A DNA stretch of 64,000 nt, taken from positions 1 through 64,000 of the forward strand of contig CAYOED010000006.1 in assembly GCA_964402925.1 (NCBI GenBank). The letters are read 5' to 3'. Position 1 is the first letter of the stretch; the number at the start of each line of letters is the position of its first letter. A program made the translations under genes and the position numbers. This document shows, piece after piece, positions 62,111-64,000 of this stretch. The stretch is from Suilimivivens sp964402925. GTDB lineage: Bacteria > Bacillota > Clostridia > Lachnospirales > Lachnospiraceae. Under the pieces are notes generated by a model. It saw only the letters and a list, made by a program, of their open reading frames with translations. It searched no databases and was not told the origin of the DNA.

Positions 62111-64000
62111 ATGGAACATTTTACTGTTTTAAACTACCAAGGAAGTAAAAACAGCCTAAGTAGCTTTATAAAAAAAAATATAGAGCCATATATACAAGAT
62201 GGCAAAGCATTTTTTGACATTTTTTCAGGTTCTGCTGCTGTCAGTAATATTTTTAGAGATAATTATCAAGTTTTTGCGAATGATGCTGAACTCTATGCCT
62301 CTATAATAGCTGATGCTGTGCTAAATCAAGCAAATATAGATTCATCTTCTGCCTTGCTTCAATCTCTGGAAACAGAATATGCTGCTACTATTAAGGTGCA
62401 GGCAAAACCAATTTTAAATTTTATAAGCCATGAACAGCAAGCATTAAATGATGAAAATTATGAGAAGTTAATCTCTCTTTATAAATCTTATCCAACCGTT
62501 TGGAACAATCAATATTCAGAAATAACCAGATGCACATTAAATGTTAATAATCTCAAAAAACTTAATGATTTTTATTTATTTACAACATATTATGCAACTA
62601 ATTACTATGGCATTATTCAAGCACTTGATATTGATTGTCTCATCAAAATAATTAATTTAAGCTTTGCACGTTATAAGAATACTTTGCTTGCTTGTTTATT
62701 TTACGCAATGAAAGAAACAGTTTTTTCAAAAGATGGCCATATGGCTCAACCACTTAGTCTTGAAAAAAATCAAAACCGTCTCTTTTCTCAACGTAAAAAA
62801 AATATATATGAATTATTTATCAAAAAATTTAAAGAATACCTATCCGTTCCACTTTCTAAATTTTCTGGAAAGAACGCTGTATTTAATTCTAATTTTGAAG
62901 AATTGTTAGACGAAACATTTTTTTCTAATATAGGATTAGTTTATGCAGACCCACCATATACAGACATGCAATACTCTAGATACTATCATCTGCTAAATGT
63001 AGCCGCCAAATATGAGTATCCTGCATTAACCATGACCAAAAACGGATATACCAAGGGCTTATATACCGAAGGGCGTTATCAATCAAAATTAAGCCAACGT
63101 GGTTCAGCAAAACAATCATTGGAAAACCTAATTAGCTTTTGTTCACGCACACGTACCAACCTCGCTATCAGCTACGCATATCCTCAAAATAGAGAACAGC
63201 AAGCCACAGATAGATATACAATCTCCATTGATGAATTGATTGAACTTGCTCAAAAACATTATACCAATGCTCGAGTCAATATAGCAGTTCAAACCTATAA
63301 CCATGCCAACCATAGAAACAGCGAACAAAAAAAAGTTCTGGAATATTTAATCCTATGTGGTGATAAAAATTTGAATCAAGTTAATATAGATTCTCTAAAA
63401 AGAACTTTAGGCAACTTATCTCCAAGCAAAAATAACCCTATGTACAACTCTCACATGTATTGGTCGCAAAAAGCTTTTAATATCTGTGATGCCTTAATTG
63501 ATTCATTATCCAATAAAGGGAATATTGTTTTTGACCCTTTTCTCGGCTCTGGAGTAACAATACTAGAAGCCATTAAAACAGATTTATCTCGCTGCGCTAT
63601 TGGTTGTGATATTAATGATATGCCGTTATTTATTTCAAAATTATTATTATCAGTTAATGCCACACCAACTATAAAGAAAGAGCTTGAACATTTTATACTT
63701 GAACTCAAAACTTTGGATCATTATTACGAAACCACTTGCCCCATATGCAAGAAAACAGGTACCATATCAAAAGTAATTTTCGACAAACCAGAAAGAACCG
63801 GTTCTGAAATTAAAATAAAAGCAATCAATTATACCTGTGAGTGTACAAGAAAAGGCATTAAATCCGCAGACGGAAATGACTATTTAAAAATGAATACTAT
63901 ACGGGCATTGAAAAACATCACCAACACTGATTTATTACACAACTCAAAAATTGCAGTAACTGAGAATGATGATATCAAAAACATATTTACCGGGCGCAAC
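62111..64000 (+). CDS. fused two-module DNA methyltransferase with zinc-finger-like segment (partial at right edge)
   Basis: An open frame of 630 codons runs from the ATG to the window end without a stop, so the C-terminus is missing. Module 1 (about 1-400) is a D12-class adenine methyltransferase: motif I DIFSGSAAV at residue 36 and DPPYTDMQY at 280. Module 2 (from about 440) resembles N6/N4-type DNA methyltransferases: SHMYWSQKAF, then VFDPFLGSGVTILEA at 473, and GCDIN. C543/C546 and C576/C578 look like a zinc site. It is much more AT-rich than its neighbours, suggesting transfer. It is likely part of a restriction-modification or defence system continuing to the right. Confidence 0.88.
   Translation, partial: MEHFTVLNYQGSKNSLSSFIKKNIEPYIQDGKAFFDIFSGSAAVSNIFRDNYQVFANDAELYASIIADAVLNQANIDSSSALLQSLETEYAATIKVQAKPILNFISHEQQALNDENYEKLISLYKSYPTVWNNQYSEITRCTLNVNNLKKLNDFYLFTTYYATNYYGIIQALDIDCLIKIINLSFARYKNTLLACLFYAMKETVFSKDGHMAQPLSLEKNQNRLFSQRKKNIYELFIKKFKEYLSVPLSKFSGKNAVFNSNFEELLDETFFSNIGLVYADPPYTDMQYSRYYHLLNVAAKYEYPALTMTKNGYTKGLYTEGRYQSKLSQRGSAKQSLENLISFCSRTRTNLAISYAYPQNREQQATDRYTISIDELIELAQKHYTNARVNIAVQTYNHANHRNSEQKKVLEYLILCGDKNLNQVNIDSLKRTLGNLSPSKNNPMYNSHMYWSQKAFNICDALIDSLSNKGNIVFDPFLGSGVTILEAIKTDLSRCAIGCDINDMPLFISKLLLSVNATPTIKKELEHFILELKTLDHYYETTCPICKKTGTISKVIFDKPERTGSEIKIKAINYTCECTRKGIKSADGNDYLKMNTIRALKNITNTDLLHNSKIAVTENDDIKNIFTGRN

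Overview
The window looks like chromosome of a mid-GC Firmicute of class Clostridia, most probably a Lachnospiraceae-type gut anaerobe. The evidence is the S10-spc-alpha ribosomal order, the zinc-type S14, the KOW gene between map and infA, the lengthened L17, the T-box in front of tyrS, consensus sigma-A promoters and strong AGGAGG ribosome binding sites. No tRNA, rRNA, CRISPR array or intact insertion sequence was seen.

Left part (1-20.4 kb), accessory and housekeeping genes: a PF06541 membrane protein and a MATE exporter (minus); a PadR regulator with a DUF2812 partner; a tyrosine T-box and tyrS; a DinJ/YafQ-type toxin-antitoxin pair; an MFS transporter overlapping a PHP phosphoesterase; a MerR regulator with a membrane tail; a YyaL-type thioredoxin-fold protein followed by a small unknown gene; a ferritin-like protein; an NrnA-like DHH phosphoesterase; an unknown secreted protein; and a BceAB-like ABC exporter divergent from a LytTR/GHKL two-component system.

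Signalling block (20.4-28.0 kb, minus): two paralogous hybrid histidine kinases, a free HPt protein and a receiver-HD-GYP protein lie in one run. They read as a complete phosphorelay whose output is c-di-GMP hydrolysis. A TPR-GGDEF protein at 53-56 kb may supply the opposing cyclase.

Translation block (28.4-51.2 kb, minus): transcription runs from a strong promoter and structured leader at about 51.2 kb through rpsJ...rplQ, including secY, adk, map, infA and rpoA, and ends at a hairpin after rplQ. The ecfA1-ecfA2-ecfT-truA and rplM-rpsI units follow with their own promoters. Between rplQ and ecfA1, normally adjacent, sit a plus-strand M15 peptidase gene and two palindromic elements.

Right part (51.3-64 kb): PutP symporter, TPR-GGDEF protein, DUF1015 protein, proB, a RACo-like DUF4445 ATPase, an RlmI-type methyltransferase, and an AT-rich fused DNA methyltransferase that runs off the right edge and may open a restriction or defence island.

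The most unusual signal is a set of intergenic palindromic elements: family 1 at 14.8, 60.3 and 60.8 kb, and family 2 at 33.0 and 33.2 kb. Each family has a conserved structured core, but every copy has its own arm sequence, and the arms are always self-complementary. Differences between cores fall as compensating base-pair changes. A third, smaller hairpin family and a tandem duplication of the rpsI tail lie at 28.2-28.4 kb.
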